A stretch of DNA of 64,000 nucleotides, from assembly GCA_036747295.1 (NCBI GenBank), contig DAIOCN010000001.1, positions 181,172-245,171 on the forward strand. The letters run 5' to 3'. The DNA is from UBA4736 sp002404015 (GTDB taxonomy: Bacteria; Chloroflexota; Dormibacteria; Dormibacterales; Dormibacteraceae). Every line of letters starts with the position of its first letter. Positions within the stretch are counted from its first letter, which is position 1. The notes beneath the pieces were generated by a model, which was not told the DNA's origin, ran no database searches, and saw only the letters and a list, made by a program, of their open reading frames with translations. Position numbers and translations under genes: made by a program. Below, in pieces: positions 33,935 to 42,661 of this stretch.

Positions 33935-34725
33935 GCCGAGCCCAGCCAGCGGTCGCGGAGGCCGACCAGGACCGCCAGCGACACGGCCAGCAGGAGCAGG
34001 CTGAGAATGATCGAGGCCTCCGGCCTGGTCTCCAGCAGCAGGTACACGCCGAGTGGCATGGTCTGGGTGCGGCCCGGGAAGTTGCCGGCGAAGGTGATCG
34101 TGGCGCCGAACTCGCCCAGTGCTCGGGCCCAGCAGAGGACGGCGCCCGCGAACAGGGAGGGCGCGATCAGCGGCATGGTGACCCGCCGGAAGAGGTACCA
34201 ACGACCCGCCCCGAGGGTGCGGGCGGCCTCCTCGTAGCGCCGATCCATCGAGCGCAGGCCGGCCTCCACTGTCAGGACCAGGAACGGCATCGAGACGAAG
34301 GTCTCGGCCACCACCACGCCCGGGGTCGTGAAGGGGAGGCTGACGCCGAAGGTGCGGTCGAGCCACATCCCGAGCAGTCCCCGCCGCCCGAAGGCCAGCA
34401 GCAGGGCCAGCCCGCCCACGACGGGCGGCAGGACCATGGGCAAGGTGGTCAGGGCCCGCAGCAGCGCGCGGCCCGGGAAGTCGGCTCGGGCGTAGACCCA
34501 GGCCAGGGGGACCCCCAGCAGCAGCGCCAGCGCAGTGGCCGAGAACGAGGCGACCAGGGAGAGGCGGAGCGCCTCCAGGGTCTCGGGCGCCCGCAGCTCG
34601 TTCCAGGCGTCCGGCCAGGGCGCCCGAACGACCAGGCCGGCCAGGGGCAGGATGAAGAAAGCCGCCCCGAGGACCGCCAGGATCGCCAGCGGGAGCGGTA
34701 CGCCTTCTCCCCGGCGCCGCCTCAC
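33931..34725 (-). CDS. modB: molybdate ABC transporter permease
   Basis: A 264-residue inner-membrane protein with about six helices and the EAA loop (RRYEEAARTLGAGRWYLFRRVTMPL). ARALGEFGATITFAGN is typical of ModB/CysT-type permeases. It starts at GTG 34725, overlapping the modA stop by 4 bp, and overlaps modC by 4 bp. Confidence 0.94.
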   Translation of the reverse strand: MRRRRGEGVPLPLAILAVLGAAFFILPLAGLVVRAPWPDAWNELRAPETLEALRLSLVASFSATALALLLGVPLAWVYARADFPGRALLRALTTLPMVLPPVVGGLALLLAFGRRGLLGMWLDRTFGVSLPFTTPGVVVAETFVSMPFLVLTVEAGLRSMDRRYEEAARTLGAGRWYLFRRVTMPLIAPSLFAGAVLCWARALGEFGATITFAGNFPGRTQTMPLGVYLLLETRPEASIILSLLLLAVSLAVLVGLRDRWLGSA

Positions 34726-35492
34726 AAGGGGGCGAAGCCGAAGTCGGAGAGAAGTTTCTGGCCGCCGACCGAAAGCAGGAAATCGACGAAGGCGCGCGCG
34801 CCCTCGGGGTTCTTGGCGTCCTTCAGGGCAGCGACCGGGTAGCTGGCCACCACGTTCTGGTCGGTGGGGATGGCGACCCCCATCACCTTGGCGCCCGCGG
34901 CCTTCACGTCGGTCACGTAGACGATGCCGGCGTCCGCCTCTCCCAGGGACACCTTCGCCACGACCGCCTTGACGTCCGTCTCCAGGCTCCTGGGGGTGGC
35001 TTTGACTCCGGCTTTGGCGAGCGCCTGGACCCCATACTGGCCGGCCGGCACGTTGGAGGCCGCCGCGATGAAGAGCACATCCGGCCGCGCCAGGTCCGGC
35101 AGGCCGCTGACGTGCTTGGGGTTGCCGGCCGGGACGACGATCGCCAGCTGGTTGCGCGTGAAGACCTGCGGGGTGCCGGTCACCAGGCCGCCGTCTATCG
35201 CCTTTTGCATGTTGGGCAGGTCGGCCGAGGCGAGGACGTCCGCGAAGGCTCCCTGCTGGATCTGGGTCAGGAGGGTGGGGGTCCCCTCGAAGTTGAGCTG
35301 GACGGACGCTTTCGGGTAGATCTTCTCGAAGGCCGGCTGGACGGCTTTGAACGCTTCCGTGAGCGAGGCGGCCGCGAAGACCGAGATGGGACCGCTGACC
35401 CCGGGCGGGGTGGCAGCCGGGGTGGCGGCCACGCCCCCGCAGCCAGCCGTACAGAGCAGGCCGGCGACGGCGGCCGCCAGTCGGGATCGCAT
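34722..35492 (-). CDS. modA: molybdate-binding lipoprotein
   Basis: A 256-residue substrate-binding protein. A signal peptide ends in a lipobox-like TAGC with Cys18 as the likely lipid anchor. VFAAASLTEAFKAVQPAFEKIYPKASV is the ModA N-terminal block; SADLPNMQKA and GEADAGIVYVTDVKAAG form the oxyanion site. It captures molybdate or tungstate outside the membrane. The start ATG 35492 overlaps the regulator stop by one base. Confidence 0.95.
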   Translation of the reverse strand: MRSRLAAAVAGLLCTAGCGGVAATPAATPPGVSGPISVFAAASLTEAFKAVQPAFEKIYPKASVQLNFEGTPTLLTQIQQGAFADVLASADLPNMQKAIDGGLVTGTPQVFTRNQLAIVVPAGNPKHVSGLPDLARPDVLFIAAASNVPAGQYGVQALAKAGVKATPRSLETDVKAVVAKVSLGEADAGIVYVTDVKAAGAKVMGVAIPTDQNVVASYPVAALKDAKNPEGARAFVDFLLSVGGQKLLSDFGFAPL

Positions 35493-35887
35493 CAGCCCGG
35501 CAGCTCGATGACGACGTTGGTCGACTTGACTGCCGCCACTGCCCGGACGCCGGGCGCCAGGCCGAGCTCGTCGGCGGCCTCCCGGGTCATCAGCGAAACC
35601 ACGCGGTGGGGGCCGGCCTGGAGCTCGACTACGGCGGCCACCCGGTCCTTGACGACGCGGGTCACGATCCCTGGAAAGCGGTTGCGCGCGGACTGTCCCA
35701 CGATCGGCTGGACCGCCTCGGCGGCCGGCCGGGCCGCCATGTAGCGAGCCAGCCCGGCGGCGTCGATCTGGCGCTGACCACCGGCCGAGAGGACGGGCCC
35801 GAGCTGGCCCGAATCGGCCAGCCGGCGAACCGTGTCGGCGCTCACGCCCAGCATGCCGGCCGCCTCGCCGATACGAAAGGATGCCAC
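35492..35887 (-). CDS. HTH-TOBE molybdate-responsive regulator
   Basis: A 131-residue protein. Residues 1-50 are a MerR/excisionase-type helix-turn-helix (FRIGEAAGMLGVSADTVRRLADSG). Residues ~64-131 are a TOBE/Mop domain (NRFPGIVTRVVKDRVAAVVEL, LAPGVRAVAAVKSTNVVI) that binds molybdate or tungstate in ModE and Mop. It is first in the modABC operon and likely autoregulates it. The GTG start has TAGGTT 6 bp upstream (35894-35899), and a pair of direct repeats lies beyond it. Confidence 0.9.
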   Translation of the reverse strand: MASFRIGEAAGMLGVSADTVRRLADSGQLGPVLSAGGQRQIDAAGLARYMAARPAAEAVQPIVGQSARNRFPGIVTRVVKDRVAAVVELQAGPHRVVSLMTREAADELGLAPGVRAVAAVKSTNVVIELPG

Positions 35888-35899
35888 GAGGTCAACCTA

Positions 35900-35943
35900 G
35901 CAGAAGCGAGTAAAAGGCGCTACTTCCCTGGCAGAAGCCAGTA
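35900..35943. promoter_or_regulatory. two direct repeats upstream of the mod operon (candidate operator)
   Basis: GCAGAAGCGAGTA (35900-35912) and GCAGAAGCCAGTA (35931-35943) match at 12 of 13 positions. Their spacing is 31 bp, about three helical turns, so both would face the same side of the DNA. Between them is TACTTC (35921-35926), a partial inverted half-site. The first repeat abuts the regulator's -10-like TAGGTT. Confidence 0.55.
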
Positions 35944-35986
35944 GAGCACGCCGATTGCCACGCGTCGAGGCGGACTCCCGCGAGGC

Positions 35987-36961
35987 TCAGGCGGTCTGGG
36001 CTTTGAGCCCCGGATCCACCAGGTCGACCCAGGTCAGCCCTTCGGGGAGTGTGAGGTCCTGGCCGTCCGCCCCCAGCAGCCGCAGCGGCTGGCCCGGCAG
36101 GGAGAGGTCCCAGGTGGCGGTGAAGTGCATGCCCCGGGTGTAAACGTCGGCGGCGCCCTGGCCCTGGAGGTCGAAGTCGAGGCCCTCCTCGCCCCGCACG
36201 TCCTCGGTGTAGCCGGCGCCGTGGTGCGCCACCTGGACCAGGACCACGTTGCTGATCTTGAGCAGCTGGTTGGCGTTGGCGGCATCCACCTCGGGGCCGG
36301 TGTCGGTGGCGTAAGTGTAGTTCTTGTCGGCCGCCGAGTACGCGTACGAAACCGGGTGGGCGAACGTCTGGTTGAAGGAGATCTTCTGGACAGGGTCGCC
36401 CTGTCCGGCCGGCTCTCCGCGCGCGGGAAGGTTGTACGTCACCCTGGTTCCCGCCTTGTCCACGGCCGCCTTGGCCTGGTCGCCGGTCGTGTACAGGTTG
36501 TGGGGAGCCGGGCGCGAGGAGTCGCGTGCGAAGTATCTGCCGCCGTCGGCGCGATCGTCGAAGTTGGGCGGCTTGGCGGCGTAGATCTGCTCCAGCACGT
36601 GGTCGCTGGCGCCCGAGTACATGAGGACTCCCTGGTAGGACTTGACCAGTCGCAGGGCGACCAGGCGGGCGCTCCGGACGGGGCCGATCTTCTGAGGGCC
36701 CGAGGGGTTCCTGTATACGGCCGTGAAGCGCGTGATGCCGCCCTCGGTCAGGTACTCGTACACGATGTCCGCGTTCTGCAGCCCGGAGGGGGGCCGCGCG
36801 GCGGGGTCGTTCTCCACCTGCACGAGCACGGGCGCGGGCCGGCCGGGGGTCGGCGTGGGCGCCGGTGGCGACGCGGACGCCCTCGGCTTGGCGGAGCTCT
36901 GGTTGCCGCAGGCGGCGACCAGGATTACGAGGGCGCAGAGCAACGCCCGGCGAGCTGACAT
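35987..36961 (-). CDS. DUF3048 (YerB-like) lipoprotein
   Basis: A 324-residue protein. The signal ends LVAACGN with lipid Cys18; a Pro/Ala linker follows. VLVQVENDPAARPPSGLQNADIVYEYLTEGGITRFTAVY is the DUF3048 hallmark, and GPVRSARLVALRLVKSYQGVLMYSGAS continues it. The second half has FNQTFAHPVSYAYSAADKNY and TRGMHFTATWDL. It is an exported protein of unknown function, widespread in Gram-positives and relatives. The start has TAGGCT 7 bp upstream (36969-36974). Confidence 0.92.
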   Translation of the reverse strand: MSARRALLCALVILVAACGNQSSAKPRASASPPAPTPTPGRPAPVLVQVENDPAARPPSGLQNADIVYEYLTEGGITRFTAVYRNPSGPQKIGPVRSARLVALRLVKSYQGVLMYSGASDHVLEQIYAAKPPNFDDRADGGRYFARDSSRPAPHNLYTTGDQAKAAVDKAGTRVTYNLPARGEPAGQGDPVQKISFNQTFAHPVSYAYSAADKNYTYATDTGPEVDAANANQLLKISNVVLVQVAHHGAGYTEDVRGEEGLDFDLQGQGAADVYTRGMHFTATWDLSLPGQPLRLLGADGQDLTLPEGLTWVDLVDPGLKAQTA

Positions 36962-36990
36962 TGCAACCAGCCTATGAGGTTCGGCCTCCC

Positions 36991-37623
36991 TCAGGCCTCG
37001 GGCAGCACCGTGTCGGTGGCCCGCCAGCAGTACCAGGCCGCGACGGTGCGCCAGGGCCGGTAGGCCTCGCCCAGGGCGAGGAGCGCCTTCGGCTTGGGGG
37101 CCTCGGCGAGGCCGTGGATGATGCCGTAGCCCTTGCGAACCGCGAAGTCGTCGACCGGCCAGACGTCGGGCCGGTGGAGCTGAAAGATCAGGAACATCTC
37201 GGCGGTCCAGCGCCCGATCCCGCGGACCTGGGTGAGCCGGTCGACGATCTCGTCGTCGGAGTAGGCTTCAATGCCGTCCAGCGGCACGGTGCCGTCCAGC
37301 ACCTTGGCGGCCAGGTCGCGCAGGCAGGCCGTCTTGTTGCCTGACATGCCGGCGGCGCGGAAGCGCTCCTCGGGCAGCGCGTCCACAGCCTCGGGCGTGA
37401 TCCCGTCCGGGAAATTGGCGAGGAAGCGGCCGAAGATGGCGGCCGCCGCCCGCCCGGCCAGCTGCTGGAACGCGATGCTGCGAGCGATGGCCAGAAAATA
37501 GCCGTCCATGGGCGGCCGCAGAGCGGGCGGGCCGATCACGTCCACGAAGCGTCGAAAGGCGGGATCCCGGCGCGCGATCGCCTCGGCAGCCGACGGGAAA
37601 TCCCTGGCCTCGGCCCCGGTCAG
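36991..37623 (-). CDS. HhH-GPD DNA glycosylase (3-methyladenine type), possible CTG start
   Basis: The first canonical start is GTG 37545 (184 residues), but the frame continues upstream with ARDFPSAAEAIARRDPAFRRF, which matches the usual N-terminus of this family. The first suitable codon is CTG 37623, overlapping the korB stop as CTGA with GGAG about 6 bp before it. The core has FLAIARSIAFQQLAGRAAAAI, a hairpin at VRGIGRWTAEMFLIF and catalytic Asp in WPVDDFAVRKGYG. It would remove alkylated bases. It is translationally coupled to korB, although unrelated in function. Confidence 0.82.
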   Translation of the reverse strand: MTGAEARDFPSAAEAIARRDPAFRRFVDVIGPPALRPPMDGYFLAIARSIAFQQLAGRAAAAIFGRFLANFPDGITPEAVDALPEERFRAAGMSGNKTACLRDLAAKVLDGTVPLDGIEAYSDDEIVDRLTQVRGIGRWTAEMFLIFQLHRPDVWPVDDFAVRKGYGIIHGLAEAPKPKALLALGEAYRPWRTVAAWYCWRATDTVLPEA

Positions 37624-38642
37624 GCCAGCTCCGCCATCATCTTCGCGAACTCGTCGCGGGAGGGCCGCAGCTCAGCTTCGCCGAGGTCGCGCAGCGGCGC
37701 CTTGGGGATGCCCTCGCGGGTGGCGAAGTCGACGGCCGACTCGTCCACGTAGAGCAGGCCGGTCAGCAGCTGGCCGGCCTCCCGGCTCTCCTCGATCAGC
37801 CTCATCGCGGCCAGCCGGTTCGTCGGGTCGTGGCTCTGGTCCAGCTTCTTCAGGAGCATGTGGGAGCCGTCGTGCATCTCGACGTCGCGCACCTGGCCGG
37901 GCTCGTAGTCGACCAGGATCTCCTCGAAGTAGGGGATGAACGAAACGTCCTGGATCTCCTGGTCGTGGTCCTTGACCCAGCTGTAGCTCTTCGTGGAGCC
38001 GTCGTGGTCGTTGAAAGTCACGCAGGGCGAGACCACGTCCAGGACAGCCGTGCCGCGGTGGGCGATGGCGGCCTTGATCAGGGGCACCAGCTGCTTGCCG
38101 TCGCCGCTGAAGGAGCGCGCCACGAACGAGCAGCCGATCGAGAGAGCGACCGCGCAGGGATCGATGGGCTGGAACGTGTTGACCGCGCCCCGCTTCTGGA
38201 CCGAGCCGACGTCGGCGGTCGCCGAGAACTGGCCTTTCGTGAGGCCGTAGGTGCCATTGTCCTCGATGATGTAGGTGCAGTCCACGTTGCGCCGCACGAG
38301 GTGCATGAACTGGCCCAGCCCGATCGACGCGGTATCCCCGTCGCCCGAGACGCCCATCATCACCAGCCGCCGGTCGGCCAGGTGGGCGCCCGTCGTCAGG
38401 GCGGGCATGCGACCGTGGACGCCGTTGAAGCCGTGGGCCGTCTCCACGAAGTAGGCCGGGGTCTTGGAGGAGCAGCCGATGCCGCTCATCTTGGCCAGCC
38501 GGTGGGGCTCGACACCCAGCTCGAAGAGCGCCTTGATCATGTGGTTGGTGATCGAGTTGTGGCCGCAGCCGGCGCAGAGGGTGGTGGCGGCGCCCTTGTA
38601 CGCGTCGCGGGCGAGGCCGACGTGGTTGAGGGTCGTTGCCAT
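37620..38642 (-). CDS. korB: 2-oxoacid:ferredoxin oxidoreductase beta subunit
   Basis: A 340-residue protein. CAGCGHN (Cys23, Cys26) and GIGCSS (Cys57) supply three of the [4Fe-4S] ligands; SGDGDTASIGLGQFMHLVRRN binds thiamine diphosphate. With KorA it oxidises 2-oxoglutarate (or a related oxoacid) to the acyl-CoA and reduced ferredoxin, or the reverse. The start ATG 38642 abuts the korA stop. Confidence 0.95.
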   Translation of the reverse strand: MATTLNHVGLARDAYKGAATTLCAGCGHNSITNHMIKALFELGVEPHRLAKMSGIGCSSKTPAYFVETAHGFNGVHGRMPALTTGAHLADRRLVMMGVSGDGDTASIGLGQFMHLVRRNVDCTYIIEDNGTYGLTKGQFSATADVGSVQKRGAVNTFQPIDPCAVALSIGCSFVARSFSGDGKQLVPLIKAAIAHRGTAVLDVVSPCVTFNDHDGSTKSYSWVKDHDQEIQDVSFIPYFEEILVDYEPGQVRDVEMHDGSHMLLKKLDQSHDPTNRLAAMRLIEESREAGQLLTGLLYVDESAVDFATREGIPKAPLRDLGEAELRPSRDEFAKMMAELA

Positions 38643-40466
38643 CTAAGCGGGTACCGCCTCCAGTTCCAGAAGTGGCCGGGTGATCGCCTCGGCCGGGATC
38701 GGTTGGCCGTCGTAGTGCCGGATCGAGCGCACGCGGCCGACCAGGTCGGGGGGCAGCGCCAGCCGGACCAGGTCGTACATCTGGCCGTCGCGGTTCTGCT
38801 CCACCAGGTACACCCGCTCGTGTCGGGACACGAAGGCGGCGACCTCGGGCGACACGGGCAGGGCCCGGATCCGCAGGTAGTCGACGGCCAGGCCGGCCGC
38901 CGCCAGGAGATCGCGGGCCTCGCGGACAGCGTGCTCGGTGGTGCCGTAGGCGATCAGCCCGACCGCCGCCCCGCTCTCGTCGAGCAGCGGCCCGGGGACC
39001 GCCTGCCGGATCGTCTCGAACTTGTGAGCCAGCCGGTCCATGTTGCGGGAGTAGACCTCGGCCCCCTCCGAGTAGCGGGCGTTCTCGTCGTGGCCCGAGC
39101 CGCGGGTGAAGAAGCCGGCCCGGGGGTGGTCGGTGTCGGGCAGCGTGCGGTAGGGGACGCCGTCGCCGTCGACGTCGCGGTATCGGCCCCACTCGCCGTT
39201 GAGCTTCTCGAGGTCGGCGGCCGTGAGCACCTTGCCGCGGTCGAAGGGGCGCTCCGGGTACTTGAACTCGGGCGTCATCCAGAGGTTCATGCCCAGGTCC
39301 AGGTCCGAGAGGACGAAGACTGGCGTTTGGAAGCGGTCGGCGAGATCGAACGCGGCCTGCGCCATCTCGTAGGCCTCCTGCACGGTCGCCGGGAGCAGGA
39401 CCGGGTGCTTGGTGTCGCCGTGGGAGAGGGTGTAGGCGAAGGCGAGGTCGGCCTGGGCGGTCCGCGTGGGAAGGCCGGTTGAGGGCCCGACGCGCTGGAT
39501 GTCGAAGATCACGACCGGGATCTCGGCGTAGTAGGCGAGGCCGGTGAACTCGGCCATCAGCGAGATCCCCGGGCCGGACGTGGAGGTCATCGACCGGGCC
39601 CCTGCCCAGCCGGCGCCGATCGCCATGCCCAGCGCGCCCAGCTCGTCCTCCGCCTGCACGACCGCGATCCGCTTCTCGCCGGTCTTCGCGTCGGTCCGGA
39701 ACCGCTCGGCGTACGTGACCAGGTTCTCGCAGAGGCTGGAGGAGGGGGTGATCGGGTACCAGGCGGCCACCGTGCACCCGCCCATCAGGCAGCCCAGGGC
39801 TGCGGCCTGGTTGCCCTCGATCAGGACGAGGCCGTCAGTCAGACCGGCCATCGGCGCCAGCCGGTGGTGGGTCTTCCGATCCGCCAGGTGCTCCTGGTAG
39901 TACTCCAGGCCGACCCGGGCCGCCTCCACGTTCACGGCCCAGGCCTTGGGCTTCGACTGGAAGGTGCGCTGGATGCCCTGCTCGATGGCGCTGAACGGGA
40001 TCTCGAGCAGGCCGGCCACCACGCCGACGTAGAGCATGTTGGTGAGCTGCTTGCGCAGGGTGTCGCTCTCGATCCGGGTTTTGGCCAGCTTGGAGAACGG
40101 CACCGGCAGATAGGTCACGTCGCCGCGGACATCTGCCGTGGCGTAGGCCTCCTCGTGGATGACGGCGCCGCCGGCGTGCATCGTCCGCAGGTCCTCGGCC
40201 CAGGTCGCCGGGTTGAGCGCGACCAGGATGTCGGGGTCGCCCTTGCGGGCCTGGTAGCCCTCAGGTGAGATGCGGAGCTGGTACCAGGTCGGCAGGCCCT
40301 CGATGTTGGAGGGAAAGACGTTCTTGGGGGCGACCGGGATGCCCATGGAGAAGATCGCCCGCGTGAGGACGAGGTTCGCCGATTGGCTGCCTGATCCGTT
40401 GACGGTGGCAGCCTGGAAGGTGAGGTCGTTGACGATGGGGTTCACAGGCTGGTGAAGGGTACTCAA
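38643..40466 (-). CDS. korA: 2-oxoacid:ferredoxin oxidoreductase alpha subunit with fused gamma domain
   Basis: A 607-residue protein from TTG 40466 with GGAGGT upstream. Residues ~10-190 are the gamma domain (ATVNGSGSQSANLVLTRAIFSMG). The alpha domain follows with GNQAAALGCLMGGCTVAAWYPITPSSSLCE and STSGPGISLMAEFTGLAYYAEIPVV. This fused form is common in actinobacteria and aerobic thermophiles that use KorAB in an oxygen-tolerant citric acid cycle. It forms an operon with korB and the glycosylase. Confidence 0.94.
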   Translation of the reverse strand: MSTLHQPVNPIVNDLTFQAATVNGSGSQSANLVLTRAIFSMGIPVAPKNVFPSNIEGLPTWYQLRISPEGYQARKGDPDILVALNPATWAEDLRTMHAGGAVIHEEAYATADVRGDVTYLPVPFSKLAKTRIESDTLRKQLTNMLYVGVVAGLLEIPFSAIEQGIQRTFQSKPKAWAVNVEAARVGLEYYQEHLADRKTHHRLAPMAGLTDGLVLIEGNQAAALGCLMGGCTVAAWYPITPSSSLCENLVTYAERFRTDAKTGEKRIAVVQAEDELGALGMAIGAGWAGARSMTSTSGPGISLMAEFTGLAYYAEIPVVIFDIQRVGPSTGLPTRTAQADLAFAYTLSHGDTKHPVLLPATVQEAYEMAQAAFDLADRFQTPVFVLSDLDLGMNLWMTPEFKYPERPFDRGKVLTAADLEKLNGEWGRYRDVDGDGVPYRTLPDTDHPRAGFFTRGSGHDENARYSEGAEVYSRNMDRLAHKFETIRQAVPGPLLDESGAAVGLIAYGTTEHAVREARDLLAAAGLAVDYLRIRALPVSPEVAAFVSRHERVYLVEQNRDGQMYDLVRLALPPDLVGRVRSIRHYDGQPIPAEAITRPLLELEAVPA

Positions 40467-40506
40467 TCGTACCTCCGTCCGACTTCCCCACGTACTTGAC
40501 GCCGCA

Positions 40507-41124
40507 ATGACGGCGATCGGCGCGCAGCATCACAGGCCGCTGAACGCGCCCGCCACCATGCTGCCCGTGATGGCCGTCCTCCGCCTGTCACGCGCCGGTC
40601 TCGGCAGCCTGGCGATGCGAACGGCCAACCAGGTGATCGTCGCCGCCGGCGTCGTGGGCGCCGCTTTCGCCCTTCTCACCGTGCTGCTGGGCGTGCTGTC
40701 GCCGCTCGGCTACGACAGCTACAACGTGCTCACCGGCAGCATGGCCCTGGCCCTGCCGGTGGGCTCGATCGTCGTCACCACGAGCGTCCCGGCGGCCGAC
40801 ATCGCCCCCGCCGACGTGATCACCTTCCAGCCGCCCGGCCGCTCCTACCTGGTCACCCTTCGGGTGGCCGGGGTCGTCGCCGACGTCGCGGGTCCGGCCT
40901 TCGTGACCAAGGGGGACGCCAACGCCGTCCAGGACAGCTGGCGCCTGCCCATCAGCGGGCGCTTCGCGAGGGTCGCTTTCGATATCCCGCTGGTCGGGAT
41001 GATGCGCTCGGCCCTGGCCACCCCGACCGGGCGGATCGACCTGATCGCGCTCGGCGTGCTGCTCTTCGCGACATCGCTCCTGACGGGCGGCTCGAAGCGC
41101 AAGACCCGGGTCACCGAGGCGTGA
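40507..41124 (+). CDS. signal peptidase I-like protein (S26B) lacking the expected general base
   Basis: A 205-residue membrane protein, diverging from korA. Helices lie at ~40-66 and ~180-196. The serine motif is VLTGSMALALPVGS (Ser78). The S26B strand that normally reads VTHRV is VTLRV here (~117-120), so Leu replaces the expected His. FVTKGDANAVQD (Lys135, Asp137) is preserved. SipW/ER-type enzymes cut signal peptides from a few exported substrates; this one may be inactive or use another base. The start may be later than ATG 40507. Confidence 0.78.
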   Translation: MTAIGAQHHRPLNAPATMLPVMAVLRLSRAGLGSLAMRTANQVIVAAGVVGAAFALLTVLLGVLSPLGYDSYNVLTGSMALALPVGSIVVTTSVPAADIAPADVITFQPPGRSYLVTLRVAGVVADVAGPAFVTKGDANAVQDSWRLPISGRFARVAFDIPLVGMMRSALATPTGRIDLIALGVLLFATSLLTGGSKRKTRVTEA

Positions 41125-41219
41125 CCCCGGCGGCTCCGCCGCCATCCGCCGGTGCATCCGATCGGCAGGCCCCGTCCGGGCGGCTGGGGGAAGTCGGGCG
41201 GTCGTTAACATTTGGTCAC

Positions 41220-42353
41220 GTGAAAGTCGCGGTGCCCAAGGAGTCCCTCGCCGGTGAGCGCCGCGTCGCCGTCGTCCCCGACGTGGTTCCCAAGCTGACC
41301 GGGGCCGGGCTGGAGGTGGCCGTCGAGGCCGGGGCGGGAACCGCGGCCGGCTTCCCGGACACCGACTATCGCGCCGCCGGTGTGGGGCTGGTCGCCGACC
41401 AGAAGAAGCTGCTGGCCGCGGCCGACGTGGTCTTCAAGGTGCAGCCGCCCACGCCCCCCGAGGTCCAACTGCTCAAGAAGGGCACTATTCTGCTGAGCTT
41501 CCTGCAGCCGGCCTTCAACGGCGATTCCATCAAGGCGCTCGCCAAGCAGGGCGTGACGGCCTTCTCGGTCGACCTGGTTCCCCGCATCAGCCGCGCCCAG
41601 AGCATGGACGCGCTCTCCTCGCAGGCCTCGCTGGCGGGCTACAAGGCGGTCCTGATGGCGGCGAGCCGGCTGGGCAAGTTCTTCCCGATGCTGATGACCG
41701 CGGCCGGGACGATCGCCCCCGCGCGGGTCCTCGTCCTGGGCGCCGGCGTGGCCGGCCTGCAGGCCATCGCCACCGCTCGCCGGCTGGGCGCCATCGTCGA
41801 GGCCTACGACGTCCGCCCGGCTGTGAAGGAGGAGGTCCAGTCGCTGGGCGCCAAGTTCGTGGAGCTGCCGCTGGAGGCCCAGGAGGGCCAGGGCGGCTAC
41901 GCCAGCGCGCAGTCCGAAGAGTTCCTCAAGAAGCAGCGGGAGCTGCTCGCCGAGCGGGTCGGGGCCGCCGACGTCGTCATCACGACCGCCGCCGTCCCCG
42001 GCCGCAAGGCGCCCGTCCTGGTGACCGCCGACATGGTCAAGCGGATGCGGGCCGGCTCTGTGATCGTGGACCTGGCCGCCGAGACCGGCGGCAACTGCGA
42101 GCTCACGAAGCCGGGCGAGGTGATCGAGGTCGGCGGGGTCTGGATCGACGGCACGCGCAACGTGCCCAGCACTGTGGCCTACCACGCCAGCCAGCTCTAC
42201 TCGCGGAACCTGGTCAACCTGCTCCTGCACCTCGTCAAGGACGGCAAGATCGAGCTCGATTTCGAGGACGAGATCACGAAGGGCGCCTGCGTGACGCACG
42301 GCGGCGAGATCGTGAGCGAGCGCGCGCGGGAGGCGGTCGGGGCGAAGGCGTGA
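41220..42353 (+). CDS. pntAA: NAD(P) transhydrogenase subunit alpha part 1
   Basis: A 377-residue soluble domain I from GTG 41220 (VKVAVPKESLAGERRVAVVP). The NAD site is VLVLGAGVAGLQAIATARRLGA, and the mobile loop region is ITTAAVPGRKAPVL. It binds NAD(H) and works with PntAB and PntB to move hydride between NAD and NADP using the proton gradient. A TTAACAT element lies ~8 bp before the GTG. The three-gene form, as in Rhodospirillum rubrum, is kept here. Confidence 0.94.
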   Translation: MKVAVPKESLAGERRVAVVPDVVPKLTGAGLEVAVEAGAGTAAGFPDTDYRAAGVGLVADQKKLLAAADVVFKVQPPTPPEVQLLKKGTILLSFLQPAFNGDSIKALAKQGVTAFSVDLVPRISRAQSMDALSSQASLAGYKAVLMAASRLGKFFPMLMTAAGTIAPARVLVLGAGVAGLQAIATARRLGAIVEAYDVRPAVKEEVQSLGAKFVELPLEAQEGQGGYASAQSEEFLKKQRELLAERVGAADVVITTAAVPGRKAPVLVTADMVKRMRAGSVIVDLAAETGGNCELTKPGEVIEVGGVWIDGTRNVPSTVAYHASQLYSRNLVNLLLHLVKDGKIELDFEDEITKGACVTHGGEIVSERAREAVGAKA

Positions 42354-42661
42354 ACACCGAGCTGCTGACCCTGATCACCTATTTCGTGCTGGCCATGTTC
42401 GTCGGCATCGAGGTCATCTCGAAGGTGCCCACGATCCTGCACACGCCGCTCATGTCGGGCACCAACGCGATCCACGGGATCATCCTGGTGGGCGCCCTCG
42501 TGATCGCGGCCCACGCCTCGAGCCCCCTCGAGATCGCCCTCGGCTTCCTGGCGGTCGTGCTGGCGACCACCAACGTGGTGGGCGGGTTCGTGGTGACGGA
42601 CCGCATGCTCGAGATGTTCAAGGGCCGCCAGCGGCCGGCTCCGACTGAGCCGAGCAAGTGA
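42350..42661 (+). CDS. pntAB: NAD(P) transhydrogenase subunit alpha part 2
   Basis: A 103-residue membrane protein from GTG 42350 overlapping pntAA (GTGA). Four hydrophobic segments; ISKVPTILHTPLMSGTNAIHGIILVGA is the conserved block of the proton-channel half-subunit. It forms domain II together with the N-terminus of PntB. Confidence 0.93.
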   Translation: MNTELLTLITYFVLAMFVGIEVISKVPTILHTPLMSGTNAIHGIILVGALVIAAHASSPLEIALGFLAVVLATTNVVGGFVVTDRMLEMFKGRQRPAPTEPSK

